DNA of 64,000 bases from CAVXXD01 sp963765625. Its GTDB lineage: Bacteria; Actinomycetota; Geothermincolia; Geothermincolales; Geothermincolaceae. The DNA lies in contig CAVXXD010000005.1 in the NCBI GenBank assembly GCA_963765625.1, positions 186,001 to 250,000 on the forward strand, in the 5' to 3' direction. Both the position numbers and the translations under genes were made by a program. Each line of letters opens with the position of its first letter. Position 1 is the first letter of the stretch. Shown here in pieces: positions 49,386 through 58,451 of this stretch. The notes beneath the pieces were generated by a model that saw only the letters and a list, made by a program, of their open reading frames with translations, ran no database searches and had not been told where the DNA came from.

Positions 49386-51143
49386 CTATAAAATCTTGAG
49401 GTGGAGTTCGCGCATCTGCTGCGGGTAGAGCACGTCGGGGGCGCCGGTGAGCAGGCAGGCGCCCGACTGGGTCTTGGGAAAAGCGATGACGTCGCGGATG
49501 TTGTCCCGGCCGGCCAGCAGCATCACCAGGCGGTCCAGCCCGAAGGCCAGCCCGCCGTGGGGCGGCGCGCCGAACTCAAGGGCCTCGAGCAGGTGTCCGA
49601 ACTTCTCCCGCGCCTCCGCCTCGTCTAAGCCCAGCAGTTTGAAGATGCGCTCCTGCACGTCGCGGCGGTGGATACGGATACTTCCGCCTCCCACCTCGTT
49701 GCCGTTCATCACCAGGTCGTAGGAGTCGGAGAGGGCCGCGGTGGGGTCCTCTTCCAGCTTGTCCAGGAACTCGGGTGAGGGGCTGGTAAAGGGGTGGTGG
49801 TTGGACTTGTAGCGCTTTTCCTCCTCGTCCCACTCAAAGAGGGGGAAATCCACCACCCAGAGGAAGGACCATTCCGTCGAGGGCTCGAGGGAGAACTTCT
49901 CCACACAGTGCTTGCGCAGCCGTGCCAGCCATTCGGAGGTCTTGCGGAAATTGCCCACCATCAGCAGGCCGACGTCCCCGGTTTCCAGGGCCAGGGCCTC
50001 ACGGAGCGCGGCTTTCTCTCCGTCCGAGAAGAACTTGGCCATGGGCGATCGCAGTTCCGTGCCTTGGTCCGCGACCACCCAGATGAGGCCGGAGGCACCC
50101 AGGCCCTTGGCGTAGTCCACCAGTTCGTCCAGGACCTTGCGGGAGGGCGCCTTGGCCCCCTCCACCTTGAAGCCCCGGATGAGTTCGCCGGCGGCCAGGG
50201 CCGACTGGAAGAGCTGCACGCCGCTCTGGTCGAAGACAGCGGTCAGGTCTGAGATGAGCATGCCGTAGCGGGGGTCGGGGCGATCGTCGCCGTAGAGTTC
50301 CATGGAACGCTGCCAGGTGATGCGCTCGATGGGCAGGGGGAGTTCCTCTCCCTTGACCTCTCGGAAGAGGTGGGCGAACATCCCCTCCATGCAGGAGATA
50401 ACGTCGCCTGCGTCGACGAAGGACATCTCCAGGTCGATCTGGGTGAACTCGGGCTGCCGGTCGGCCCGCAGGTCCTCGTCACGAAAGCACTTTACGATCT
50501 GGTAGTAACGGTCGTATCCGGCTACCATCAGCAGCTGCTTGTACAGCTGAGGAGACTGGGGAAGGGCGTAGAAATGACCGGCCTGCAGGCGGGAGGGAAC
50601 CACGAAGTCGCGGGCGCCTTCCGGGGTGCTCTTGCCCAGCACCGGTGTCTCGATGTCGATGAAGCCCTCGCCGTCGAGGTAGTTGCGGACGGCGCGGGTC
50701 ACCGCGGCGCGCAGCATCATAACCTGCTGCATCTCGGGGCGGCGCAGGTCCAGGAAACGGTGGCGCAGGCGCACGGATTCGTCCACCCCGACGCCGTCCA
50801 GGATCTCGAAGGGCGGGGTGCGGGATTCGGAGAGCACCTCCACCTCCGACACCCACAGCTCGACTGAGCCGGTGCCCAGGTTGGGGTTGACCGCGTCGGC
50901 CGGACGCGCCTTGACTTCGCCGCGGCACGCCAGCACGTACTCGCCGCGCACGCCGTGAGCCATGCCGTGCGCCGTCTCGCTGGCCGCGGGATTGAAGACC
51001 ACCTGCACCAGCCCGGTGCGGTCGCGCAGGTCGATAAAGATGACCCCACCGTGATCGCGCCTGGTGTGGACCCAGCCGCAGACCGTTACTTCCTGCCCGG
51101 TATGATCGGAGCGCAGTTCCCCGCACATCAGTGTTCTTTTCAT
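49386..51143 (-). CDS. aspS: Aspartyl-tRNA synthetase
   Basis: The 585-residue protein has an N-terminal OB fold (VTVCGWVHTRRDHGGVIFIDLRDR), the class II motif 2 region FRDEDLRADRQPEFTQIDLEMSF, the bacterial GAD insertion, and motif 3 in GGLAFGLDRLVMLLAG. The last residues (QMRELHLKIL) are usual. Whether it also charges Asn-tRNA cannot be told from this window; no gatCAB is present. It follows hisS closely, a common pairing. Confidence 0.97.
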   Translation of the reverse strand: MKRTLMCGELRSDHTGQEVTVCGWVHTRRDHGGVIFIDLRDRTGLVQVVFNPAASETAHGMAHGVRGEYVLACRGEVKARPADAVNPNLGTGSVELWVSEVEVLSESRTPPFEILDGVGVDESVRLRHRFLDLRRPEMQQVMMLRAAVTRAVRNYLDGEGFIDIETPVLGKSTPEGARDFVVPSRLQAGHFYALPQSPQLYKQLLMVAGYDRYYQIVKCFRDEDLRADRQPEFTQIDLEMSFVDAGDVISCMEGMFAHLFREVKGEELPLPIERITWQRSMELYGDDRPDPRYGMLISDLTAVFDQSGVQLFQSALAAGELIRGFKVEGAKAPSRKVLDELVDYAKGLGASGLIWVVADQGTELRSPMAKFFSDGEKAALREALALETGDVGLLMVGNFRKTSEWLARLRKHCVEKFSLEPSTEWSFLWVVDFPLFEWDEEEKRYKSNHHPFTSPSPEFLDKLEEDPTAALSDSYDLVMNGNEVGGGSIRIHRRDVQERIFKLLGLDEAEAREKFGHLLEALEFGAPPHGGLAFGLDRLVMLLAGRDNIRDVIAFPKTQSGACLLTGAPDVLYPQQMRELHLKIL

Positions 51144-51180
51144 GATCGGATCTTTCTCGCTAATCTTGCTACGTACTTCC

Positions 51181-52419
51181 CTACATTATATGGTCCCACA
51201 AGGACTCGTGGGAGACCTGCTCCTGGCTCGAGGACACCATGTCGCGAACACTGTAGAACCCGCTGGCCAGTTCGTCCTCACCGATCACCACTACCCAGCG
51301 GTAACCGGAACGGTCCGCCGCCTTCATCTGTGCTTTGACGCTTCGCTCCAGGCTGTCGAGCTCCGCCGGCAGGCCGCGCCGGTGGGCTTCCTCCAGCAGG
51401 GCGAAAGCGCGGTGCCGGGGCTCACCGGGCATGGCTACTATGTAAGCGCCCTCGAGGGTCTCTTCTTCTTCCTTCTCGAGATGCTCCACCACACGCTCGA
51501 TGCCGATGGAGAATCCGGTGGAGGGGGTGTCTTTGCCGCCGTAGGAAGCGATGAGATCGTTGTAGCGCCCGCCAGCCGCCAGGGTGTTCTGAGCGCCCTC
51601 GCCGGGGCGTTGGAATTCGAAGACGGTGCGGGTATAGTAGTCGAGGCCGCGCACCAGCCCGGGCTCCAAGGTGTAGTCCACTCCGGCCATGTCCAGATAA
51701 CCCCGGAGGTCCTCCAGGTGCTCACGGCATGCTTCGCAAAGGTGCCCGGTGATACGGGGGGCGTCCCCGATGGCCTTGCGGCAGGCCTCCACCTTGCAGT
51801 CGAAGATGCGAAGGGGATTGACCTCCAGGCGCCGCTTGCAGTCACCGCAGAGATCTCCGCTGATGCCCGAGAAATAGTCGCGCAGGGCCGCGACGTAGGC
51901 GGGGCGACACTCGCGGTCTCCGACGCTGTTGACCAGGAGCCTGAGGTCCCCGATACCCAGTTGCTTGAAGAAGCGGTCGCAGAGAGCGATGACCTCGGCG
52001 TCGGCCACGGCCTGGGCGCTGCCGATGAGCTCCACGCCCAGCTGATGGAACTGGCGGTAGCGGCCGGCCTGGGGACGTTCGTGCCTGAACATGGGCCCGT
52101 GGTAATAGAGTTTCACGGGCAGGCCCCGCTCGGCCAGGTTGTGTTCGACGAAGGCGCGCGCCACTCCCGCCGTGGCTTCCGGCCGCAGGGTCAGGGAGCG
52201 GCCCCCTTTGTCTTCGAAGGTAAACATCTCCTTGGAGACGATGTCGGAGCCTTCGCCTATGCCGCGGACGAAGACCTCGGTGGCCTCCATAACCGGCAGG
52301 ATGATCTCGCGAAAGCCATATAACCGGAAGAGTTCCTGCGCCGTGCCCATGACCCGGCGCCAGGCCTCACTCTCGGGGGGGAGTACGTCCTTGATCCCCT
52401 TGGGCGCCGACCACTTCAC
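51181..52419 (-). CDS. hisS: Histidyl-tRNA synthetase
   Basis: The 412-residue class II enzyme has KGIKDVLPPESEAWR near the start, TLRPEATAGVARAF, YHGPMFRHERPQAGRYRQFHQLGVE as motif 2, the histidine loop LVRGLDYYTRTVFEF, and AAGGRYNDLIASYGG. The anticodon domain follows. Its ATG overlaps the end of the metallo-beta-lactamase gene by four bases (ATGA). Confidence 0.97.
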   Translation of the reverse strand: MKWSAPKGIKDVLPPESEAWRRVMGTAQELFRLYGFREIILPVMEATEVFVRGIGEGSDIVSKEMFTFEDKGGRSLTLRPEATAGVARAFVEHNLAERGLPVKLYYHGPMFRHERPQAGRYRQFHQLGVELIGSAQAVADAEVIALCDRFFKQLGIGDLRLLVNSVGDRECRPAYVAALRDYFSGISGDLCGDCKRRLEVNPLRIFDCKVEACRKAIGDAPRITGHLCEACREHLEDLRGYLDMAGVDYTLEPGLVRGLDYYTRTVFEFQRPGEGAQNTLAAGGRYNDLIASYGGKDTPSTGFSIGIERVVEHLEKEEEETLEGAYIVAMPGEPRHRAFALLEEAHRRGLPAELDSLERSVKAQMKAADRSGYRWVVVIGEDELASGFYSVRDMVSSSQEQVSHESLWDHIM

Positions 52420-53063
52420 GACAGCCTCCTGCGGTCCAGCCCCACCAGGTAGGGATTGCTCTTCTTCTCCTTGCCCAGGGTGGTCTCCGGACCGTGCCCG
52501 GGATGGATGACGGTGTCGGGGGGCATGTCCCAGACTTTTTCGTAAACTGCGTCCAGCAAGGCCTCCAGTGAACCGCCGCGTAGGTCGGTCCGGCCGATGG
52601 AACCTTCGAAGATGAAGTCGCCGCAGAAGAGATGGCCGGGCAGGTGGAACGATACGCCACCCGGGGTGTGGCCGGGCGTGTAAAGCGTCTTCAGCACCAG
52701 CTGCCCTACCATGAACTCGTCACCTTCCTGTAGTTCCTGCACTTCCCGGGGGCGGTTGGGTATGACCCCGGCCTGCAACCCCAGCAGGAGGTGCCGGCGA
52801 CTGGCCACCCCGCTCGCGTCCAGCGGGTGTATGAAGACAGGCGCCCCGGTGGATTCGGACAGGGACCCGGCCCCGGCAGCGTGGTCGGCATGGCCGTGGG
52901 TGAGCAGGATGGCCTTGAGCTTGAGGTCGTGCTCCCGCAAGGCCGCGGATATCCTCTTCACTTCACCCGCCGGGTCGATGACCACAGACTCTCCGCCCGG
53001 CGTGTCCGCCAGGACGTAGCAATTGGTCTCGAGCATGCCCAGCACCAGGCGCTTTAATATCAC
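52416..53063 (-). CDS. Metallo-beta-lactamase fold hydrolase (glyoxalase II-like)
   Basis: The 215-residue protein has the metal motif LLTHGHADHAAGAG, followed by LYTPGHTPGGVSFHLP, LFCGDFIFEGSIGRTD and IHPGHGPETTLG, the ligand order of the glyoxalase II-like group. The exact substrate is unknown. A gene of this type between rel/dtd and hisS is common in Gram-positive bacteria. Confidence 0.9.
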   Translation of the reverse strand: MILKRLVLGMLETNCYVLADTPGGESVVIDPAGEVKRISAALREHDLKLKAILLTHGHADHAAGAGSLSESTGAPVFIHPLDASGVASRRHLLLGLQAGVIPNRPREVQELQEGDEFMVGQLVLKTLYTPGHTPGGVSFHLPGHLFCGDFIFEGSIGRTDLRGGSLEALLDAVYEKVWDMPPDTVIHPGHGPETTLGKEKKSNPYLVGLDRRRLS

Positions 53064-53097
53064 TTTTTCCTCCGTTCACCGTCCGGGTTCTGGATAA

Positions 53098-53559
53098 TTA
53101 TAAACCAACCCCCGGTTGCTGTCTGCTGTCGAGCATGAGGGTGACCGGGCCGTCGTTGACCAGCTCCACCCGCATGTGGGCGCCGAAAACACCGGCCGCG
53201 GGCTCGAGCCCTCGTTCGCGCAGCTTCTCCAGGAAGAGCAGGTAGAAGGGTTCCGATTTTTCCGCCGGGGCCGCCCGGACATAGCTGGGGCGGCGGCCTT
53301 TGCGGGCATCGCCGTACAGGGTGAACTGTGACACCACCATGATCTCGCCTTCCACGTCGGCCAGGGAGAGGTTCATCTTCCCCTCGCCGTCTCCGAAAAC
53401 GCGGAGGGAGAGTATCTTTTCGACCATCCAATCCAGGTCTCTCTCTTCATCTTCGACGGAGACCCCCAGCAGTACCAGCAGCCCCGGCCCGATGCGGGAG
53501 ATCTCTTCCCCGTCCACCGCGACGGTACTATTACTTACACGTTGTAATAATGCTCGCAT
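53098..53559 (-). CDS. dtd: D-aminoacyl-tRNA deacylase
   Basis: It frees tRNA from wrongly attached D-amino acids. The 153-residue protein starts MRALLQRVSNSTVAVDGE and has the active-site segments SQFTLYGDARKGRRPSY and LVNDGPVTLML. I chose the ATG at 53559, with GAAGGAG upstream, over a longer frame. It lies 13 bases after the rel stop; rel-dtd is a conserved pair. Confidence 0.95.
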   Translation of the reverse strand: MRALLQRVSNSTVAVDGEEISRIGPGLLVLLGVSVEDEERDLDWMVEKILSLRVFGDGEGKMNLSLADVEGEIMVVSQFTLYGDARKGRRPSYVRAAPAEKSEPFYLLFLEKLRERGLEPAAGVFGAHMRVELVNDGPVTLMLDSRQQPGVGL

Positions 53560-53572
53560 GGGCGCTCCTTCG

Positions 53573-55738
53573 TCACTTGGAGGGGATAACGCGGTAGGCA
53601 CTGAAGATGTTCTCGATCTTGGTGATGTTGCGCAGGATGTCTTCCAGGTGTGCGATATTGCCCAGCTCGAAGGTGAAGCGGCTGATGGAGAGGCCCTCCC
53701 GGTTAATGGTCATGGTGGCGGAGATGATGTTGACGTGGAACTCCCCCATCACCGTGGTGATGTCGCGCAGCAGGCGCGGCCGGTCCATGGCCTCGACCTT
53801 GATCTCCACCTGGAAGGTGGTGGACTGCGCCGCATCCCAGCTGACGTCGATCTCGCGGTAGTCCTGCTCGCGCATGTGCATGGCATTGGGGCAGTCGCCG
53901 CGGTGTACGCTCACCCCGCTGCCGCGGGTGACAAATCCGACGATCTGGTCGGGAGGGACGGGGTTGCAGCAGCGCGCGATGCGCACCAGCACGTTTTCCA
54001 CTTCCTCCACCTTGACCCCGCGGCTGAAGGCGGGGAGCTTGTGGGGCAGGATGGGCTTGGACGGCTGCGGCTCCTCCACCTCTTCCGGCAGAAGCCGGGA
54101 GCCGATGCGGGCCGAGACCTGTATGGGGGAGGTCTTGCCCGCCCCGATACTGGCCAGGAGATCGTCTGTGGAGAGGAAGTTGTAATCGTCTTTGGCCACT
54201 TCCCCCAGGAGGCCGCCGGTAAAGACCTTCTGCAGGGGCAGGTGAGCCTTGCGCAGGGCCTTCTGGAGCATCTCACGGCCCTCCGCCGCATCCTCCACCT
54301 TGCGATCCCGGCTGAACCACTGGCGGATCTTGGTCCTTGCCCGGGGGGAGACAGCTATTTTCATCCAGTCCTGGGAGGGGCCGGTGGAGGTCTTGGAGGT
54401 GATGATCTGGACGATGTCGCCGTTGTTGAGCTGGTATTCCAGGGAGACGATGCGATCGTTGACCTTCGCTCCCACCAGGGCGTGACCTACCTCGGTATGG
54501 ATGGCGTAGGCGAAGTCGATGGGGGTGGAACCACGCGGCAGGGTAACCACGTCCCCCTTGGGGGTAAAGACGAAGACCTCCGCCTGGAAGAGGTCCATCT
54601 TCAGGCCCTCCATGAACTCCCGGGGGTCGCGCAGGTCGCTCTGCCACTCCAGTATACCCTTGAGCCAGCCGAGCCTCTCCTTGATCTGGTCACGCGAGCG
54701 CTGGGTCTCCTTGTACTTCCAATGGGCGGCGATGCCGTATTCCGCCGTGCGGTGCATCTCCTCGGTGCGTATCTGTATCTCCAGGGGGCGCCCTTGCGGC
54801 CCCACCACCGTGGTGTGCAGGGACTGGTACATGTTGAACTTGGGCATGGCGATGTAGTCCTTGAACCGCCCGGGCAGGGGTTTCCAGAGGGCATGGGCCA
54901 CCCCCAGCACCGCGTAGCAATCCTTGACGTTGCGGGTTATCACCCTCACCGCGAAAAGGTCGTAGATCTCGTCGAACTCCAGTCCGCTGGTTATCATCTT
55001 GTTGTAGATGCTGTAGAAATGCTTGACCCGGCCGCTGATCTCCGCATCGATCTTTAAGGACTTGAGCTGCTTCTGGAGGTTCTCGGCAACTTCCTTGACG
55101 TAGGCCTCCCGCTCCGGCCGCCGCTGATTGACCATCTGCTGGATCTCCTGGTAACGCAGTGGGAAGAGGGTGGCGAAGGCCAGGTCCTCGAGCTGCCAAC
55201 GTAACTGGGTGATACCCAGGCGGTGGGCGATGGGGGCATAGATGTCCAGGGTCTCGCGCGCCTTCTGCCGCTGCTTCTCCTCCGACAGGTGATATATAGT
55301 GCGCATGTTGTGCAGGCGGTCAGCCAGTTTTATAAGGATGACCCGGGTGTCCTCGGCCATGGCCACGAAGAGTTTGCGCAGGGTCTCGGCCTGGGCCGCC
55401 TCCCTGCTCTCGAAGTTGATCTGCTCCAGCTTGGTGACCCCGTCGATGATGGAGGCGACCTCCTCGCCGAAGAGCTCGCGGACATCGTCCAGACCCGCGC
55501 TGGTGTCCTCCACCACGTCGTGCAGGAGGGCCGCAGCGATGGTGATGGAGTCCAGGTGAAGGTCGGCCAGAGTCATGGCCACCTCCAGGGGGTGCTGGAT
55601 GAAGTCCTCGCCACTGTAGCGGTACTGGTTCTGGTGATGAGTGCTGGCGTACTCGAAGGCCTCCTTTATCAGTCGGAGGTCACCTTTGCTGTCGTATGAC
55701 TTGACCTTGCCGGTAAGGCTCTCGATGGTCTGGGGCAC
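53573..55738 (-). CDS. rel: Bifunctional (p)ppGpp synthetase/hydrolase Rel
   Basis: It makes and degrades the stringent-response alarmone. The 721-residue protein has the HD hydrolase part with AAALLHDVVEDT, the synthetase part with RFKDYIAMPKFNMYQSLHTT and LEIQIRTEEMHRTAEYG, then TGS (VFTPKGDVVTLPRGSTPIDFAYAIH), a zinc-finger region (ARCCNPVPPDQIVGF) and a C-terminal ACT domain. The RFKD motif is that of bifunctional enzymes. The start is a GTG at 55738. Confidence 0.97.
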   Translation of the reverse strand: MPQTIESLTGKVKSYDSKGDLRLIKEAFEYASTHHQNQYRYSGEDFIQHPLEVAMTLADLHLDSITIAAALLHDVVEDTSAGLDDVRELFGEEVASIIDGVTKLEQINFESREAAQAETLRKLFVAMAEDTRVILIKLADRLHNMRTIYHLSEEKQRQKARETLDIYAPIAHRLGITQLRWQLEDLAFATLFPLRYQEIQQMVNQRRPEREAYVKEVAENLQKQLKSLKIDAEISGRVKHFYSIYNKMITSGLEFDEIYDLFAVRVITRNVKDCYAVLGVAHALWKPLPGRFKDYIAMPKFNMYQSLHTTVVGPQGRPLEIQIRTEEMHRTAEYGIAAHWKYKETQRSRDQIKERLGWLKGILEWQSDLRDPREFMEGLKMDLFQAEVFVFTPKGDVVTLPRGSTPIDFAYAIHTEVGHALVGAKVNDRIVSLEYQLNNGDIVQIITSKTSTGPSQDWMKIAVSPRARTKIRQWFSRDRKVEDAAEGREMLQKALRKAHLPLQKVFTGGLLGEVAKDDYNFLSTDDLLASIGAGKTSPIQVSARIGSRLLPEEVEEPQPSKPILPHKLPAFSRGVKVEEVENVLVRIARCCNPVPPDQIVGFVTRGSGVSVHRGDCPNAMHMREQDYREIDVSWDAAQSTTFQVEIKVEAMDRPRLLRDITTVMGEFHVNIISATMTINREGLSISRFTFELGNIAHLEDILRNITKIENIFSAYRVIPSK

Positions 55739-55984
55739 CGCCGCACCTTCTTCTAACGCAATATTGTTACAGTATGAATAATTTTAGCTCTTTTTATCTA
55801 TGATACCCCATAAGTAAAGGTTCGTCCCTGACGCTTATGTTGACCCATGAGTAACTTATGTGATAATATTTCTTCGTCGTGTTGCAAGGAAGTAGCTTAT
55901 CAGGCATATTAATTGGGTATATTGATCGGGTAATAAGGCTGTTCCGCACTTTTAACAACGAGGGAAGAAAAGGAGGGAGTGTTT
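55739..55984. other. Divergent intergenic region between rel and the acyl-CoA dehydrogenase genes
   Basis: This 246-base AT-rich gap must hold promoters for both directions. I see a candidate for the plus strand at 55882-55910 and no clear one for rel. The words CATAAGTAA and CATGAGTAACTTATG near 55808 and 55846 are possible operator sequences. Confidence 0.5.
55882..55910 (+). promoter_or_regulatory. Candidate promoter of the acyl-CoA dehydrogenase pair
   Basis: TTGCAA (55882-55887) and CATATT (55905-55910) with 17 bases between. The leader to the ATG at 55985 would be about 70 bases. Confidence 0.5.
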
Positions 55985-57094
55985 ATGGTTTCGTTCGATC
56001 TTAGCGACGAACAACGCATGGTTCAGGAGACCGTGGCCTCATTCGCTGTCGACCAGATCGAGCCGCTGGCGCACGAGAGCGAGGAGGGGCACGCGGTCCC
56101 CGAGGAGGTCATCGCCAAGGGATGGGAGCTCGGCCTGGTGGGCGGCTGCATCCCCGAGGAATACGAGGGCTTCGGTGATGGTTTGTCGGCCCTCACCAAC
56201 ATCATCGCCATGGAGGAACTGGCCGCCGGGGACATGGCCATCGCCATGCACCTGATGTCCCCCACCGCCTTCGCCTACGCCGTGCTGGACCAGGGCACCG
56301 AGGAGCAGAAGAAGGAATTCCTCCCCGGTTTCTGCGGCGAGGCCTTCAAGCCCTCCAGTTGCGCCCTGGTTGAGCCCAAGTACGACTTCTGCCCTTCCGC
56401 CATCTTCACCACGGCGGAGAGGGAATATGGCGAATACGTCCTCAACGGCCAGAAGTGCCTGGCCGTGCTGGCCGCCGAGTCCGACCTGCTGCTGGTCTTC
56501 GCGGCGACCGCCCCGGGCATGGGCTTCGCCGGTGTGGATGCCTTCATCCTGCCGGGCGGCACCAAGGGCATGGAGATCGGCGAGCGCGAAAAGAACATGG
56601 GCCTGAACGCCCTCTCCACCTACCCCGTCACCTTCAAGGACTGCCGCGTCCCCGCCACGTCCAAACTGGGCGGCGAGTCCGGCAGCGACTTCCTGCGGCT
56701 TCTTTCCCGCTCCCGCCTGGCCCTGGCCGGCCTGGCGGTGGGCATGAGTAAAAGAGCCGTGGCCCACTCCCGCGATTACGCCCGCGACCGCGTGGCCTTC
56801 GGAGAGCCCATCGGCAGCCGCCAGGCCATCGCCTTCATGCTGGCGGAGATGGCCATCGAAGTTGACGCTACCCGCTTGCTCGCCTGGGAAGCTGCCTGGC
56901 GGGCCGACGGCGGTATGGACTTCACCAGGGAAGCAGCCATCGCCAAGAACTACGCGGCGGACATGGCCATGATGGTGGGCGACCGCAGTGTGCAGATCAT
57001 GGGCGGCCACGGCTACATCCGGGAGAATCCGGTGGAGTTGTGGTTCCGCAACGCACGCGGCATGGCCACCTTCGAAGGCATGGTAATGGTATAA
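55985..57094 (+). CDS. Acyl-CoA dehydrogenase (1), short C terminus
   Basis: The 369-residue flavoprotein has the ACAD order: N-terminal helical domain (DLSDEQRMVQETVASFAVDQIEPLA), a middle beta domain, and C-terminal helices with DRVAFGEPIGSRQAIAFMLAEM and QIMGGHGYIRENPVELWFRNAR. The usual end (YEGTxxIQ plus a helix) is replaced by FEGMVMV and a stop, so the possible catalytic glutamate is kept but the last helix is missing. The ATG at 55985 has AGGAGG upstream. The segment that in most ACADs reads TEPxAGSD is here VEPKYDFCPS, which is unusual. The partner gene follows 17 bases later. Confidence 0.82.
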   Translation: MVSFDLSDEQRMVQETVASFAVDQIEPLAHESEEGHAVPEEVIAKGWELGLVGGCIPEEYEGFGDGLSALTNIIAMEELAAGDMAIAMHLMSPTAFAYAVLDQGTEEQKKEFLPGFCGEAFKPSSCALVEPKYDFCPSAIFTTAEREYGEYVLNGQKCLAVLAAESDLLLVFAATAPGMGFAGVDAFILPGGTKGMEIGEREKNMGLNALSTYPVTFKDCRVPATSKLGGESGSDFLRLLSRSRLALAGLAVGMSKRAVAHSRDYARDRVAFGEPIGSRQAIAFMLAEMAIEVDATRLLAWEAAWRADGGMDFTREAAIAKNYAADMAMMVGDRSVQIMGGHGYIRENPVELWFRNARGMATFEGMVMV

Positions 57095-57111
57095 GGGAGG
57101 GGGATGGAATA

Positions 57112-58362
57112 ATGATAGATTTCGAACAATCACCGAAGATCCGCGCCACCAAGAACATGATCCACATGTTCGCCGAAGGCGCCATGCGTCCCGTCGCCCG
57201 CCAGTACGACGAGCAGGAGCATGAAAAGCCCCGCGAACTCTTCAAGATGGTCCAACAGGTTATGAAGGGCGGCCTGGGCGGAATGGGCGGCGGAGGCGAC
57301 AAGAAGGCCGAGGGCGATAAGCCCGAAGGGCCGAGGAAGCCCCGCGAAACCCAGATGCTCAATTCCATCACCGTGGAGGAGATATTCTGGGGAGACGCCG
57401 GCATCGCCCTGGCCATCCCAGGCGGCGGCCTGGGCGGCGCGGCGGTGGAAACCAGCGGCACCCCGGAGCAGAAGGAGAAGTTCCTGGCCCGCTTCGCGGG
57501 GGACGAACCCTGCTGGGGCGCCATGGCCATCACCGAGCCCGAAGCAGGTTCCGACTCCGCCGCCATCAAGGCCACCGCGGTACTGGACGGCGACGAGTGG
57601 GTGCTCAACGGCGAGAAGATCTTCGTCACCTCGGGCAAGAGCGCCCTGGAGGACTCCGAGGGCTTCGTGGTAGTCTGGGCCACCATCGACCGTTCGGCCG
57701 GCCGCGCCGGCATCAAGCCCTTCATCGTGGAAGGCGGCGCCCCGGGACTGCAGATAACCAAGATCGAGGACAAGATGGGCATCCGCTGCTCGGACACCGT
57801 CTCCCTCTCCCTGATGGACTGCCGCATCCCCAAGGAGAACATCCTGGGGAGCGCGGAGGTAATGGACAAGACCAAGACGGAAGGCTTCAAGAAAGTCATG
57901 GCCACCTTCGACGCCACCCGCCCCATGGTGGCGGCCATGGCCATCGGGGTGGGACGCGCCGCGCTCGACTTCCTCAAGGCGCACCTCTCGGAGCAGGGAG
58001 TGGAGATCCGCTACGGCATCAACCCCAACAACATGACCGTGCTGGAGCGGGAGATCATCCAGATGGAGGCTAACCTCAAGGCGGCCCGCCTGCTGACCTG
58101 GCGGGCGGTGTGGATGCTGGACAACGGCATCCGCAACGACCTGGAGGCTTCCATGGCCAAGGCCAAGGCGGGTTCGGCCGTCTCCCACATCACCCAGAAA
58201 GCGGTGGAGCTGATGGGGCCGCTGGGCTACTCCCGCGAGCTGCTGCTGGAGAAATGGATGCGCGACTCCAAGATCAACGACATCTTCGAGGGCACCGGCC
58301 AGATCCAGTTGCTGATCACCGCCCGCCGCCTGCTGGACTTCGGACGCGACCAGTTGAAGTAA
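57112..58362 (+). CDS. Acyl-CoA dehydrogenase (2), with a glycine-rich insert
   Basis: The 416-residue protein has a canonical core: MAITEPEAGSDSAAIKAT, NGEKIFVTSG, EDKMGIRCSDTVSLS and the end KWMRDSKINDIFEGTGQIQLLITAR with the catalytic glutamate. Residues about 53-80 contain a low-complexity insert (GGLGGMGGGGDKKAEGDK) in the N-terminal helical domain. The start is the ATG at 57112 with GGGAGGGGG upstream. As the downstream member of a tandem pair it may form a heteromeric enzyme with its neighbour. The acyl-CoA substrate cannot be told from the sequence. Confidence 0.88.
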   Translation: MIDFEQSPKIRATKNMIHMFAEGAMRPVARQYDEQEHEKPRELFKMVQQVMKGGLGGMGGGGDKKAEGDKPEGPRKPRETQMLNSITVEEIFWGDAGIALAIPGGGLGGAAVETSGTPEQKEKFLARFAGDEPCWGAMAITEPEAGSDSAAIKATAVLDGDEWVLNGEKIFVTSGKSALEDSEGFVVVWATIDRSAGRAGIKPFIVEGGAPGLQITKIEDKMGIRCSDTVSLSLMDCRIPKENILGSAEVMDKTKTEGFKKVMATFDATRPMVAAMAIGVGRAALDFLKAHLSEQGVEIRYGINPNNMTVLEREIIQMEANLKAARLLTWRAVWMLDNGIRNDLEASMAKAKAGSAVSHITQKAVELMGPLGYSRELLLEKWMRDSKINDIFEGTGQIQLLITARRLLDFGRDQLK

Positions 58363-58378
58363 ACGACGCGGATACGAG

Positions 58379-58408
58379 AGAGGCGGGCCGGAAGGCCCGC
58401 CTCTTTTC
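58379..58408 (+). terminator. Intrinsic terminator of the acyl-CoA dehydrogenase operon
   Basis: An 11-pair stem (AGAGGCGGGCC with GGCCCGCCTCT) around GGAA is followed by TTTCTTT on the plus strand, about 17 bases after the stop codon. It sits in the convergent gap with secF. Confidence 0.9.
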
Positions 58409-58451
58409 TTTGTGATATTCTCTCCCCGCGAGGACTCTCGCCCCGTAAGGG

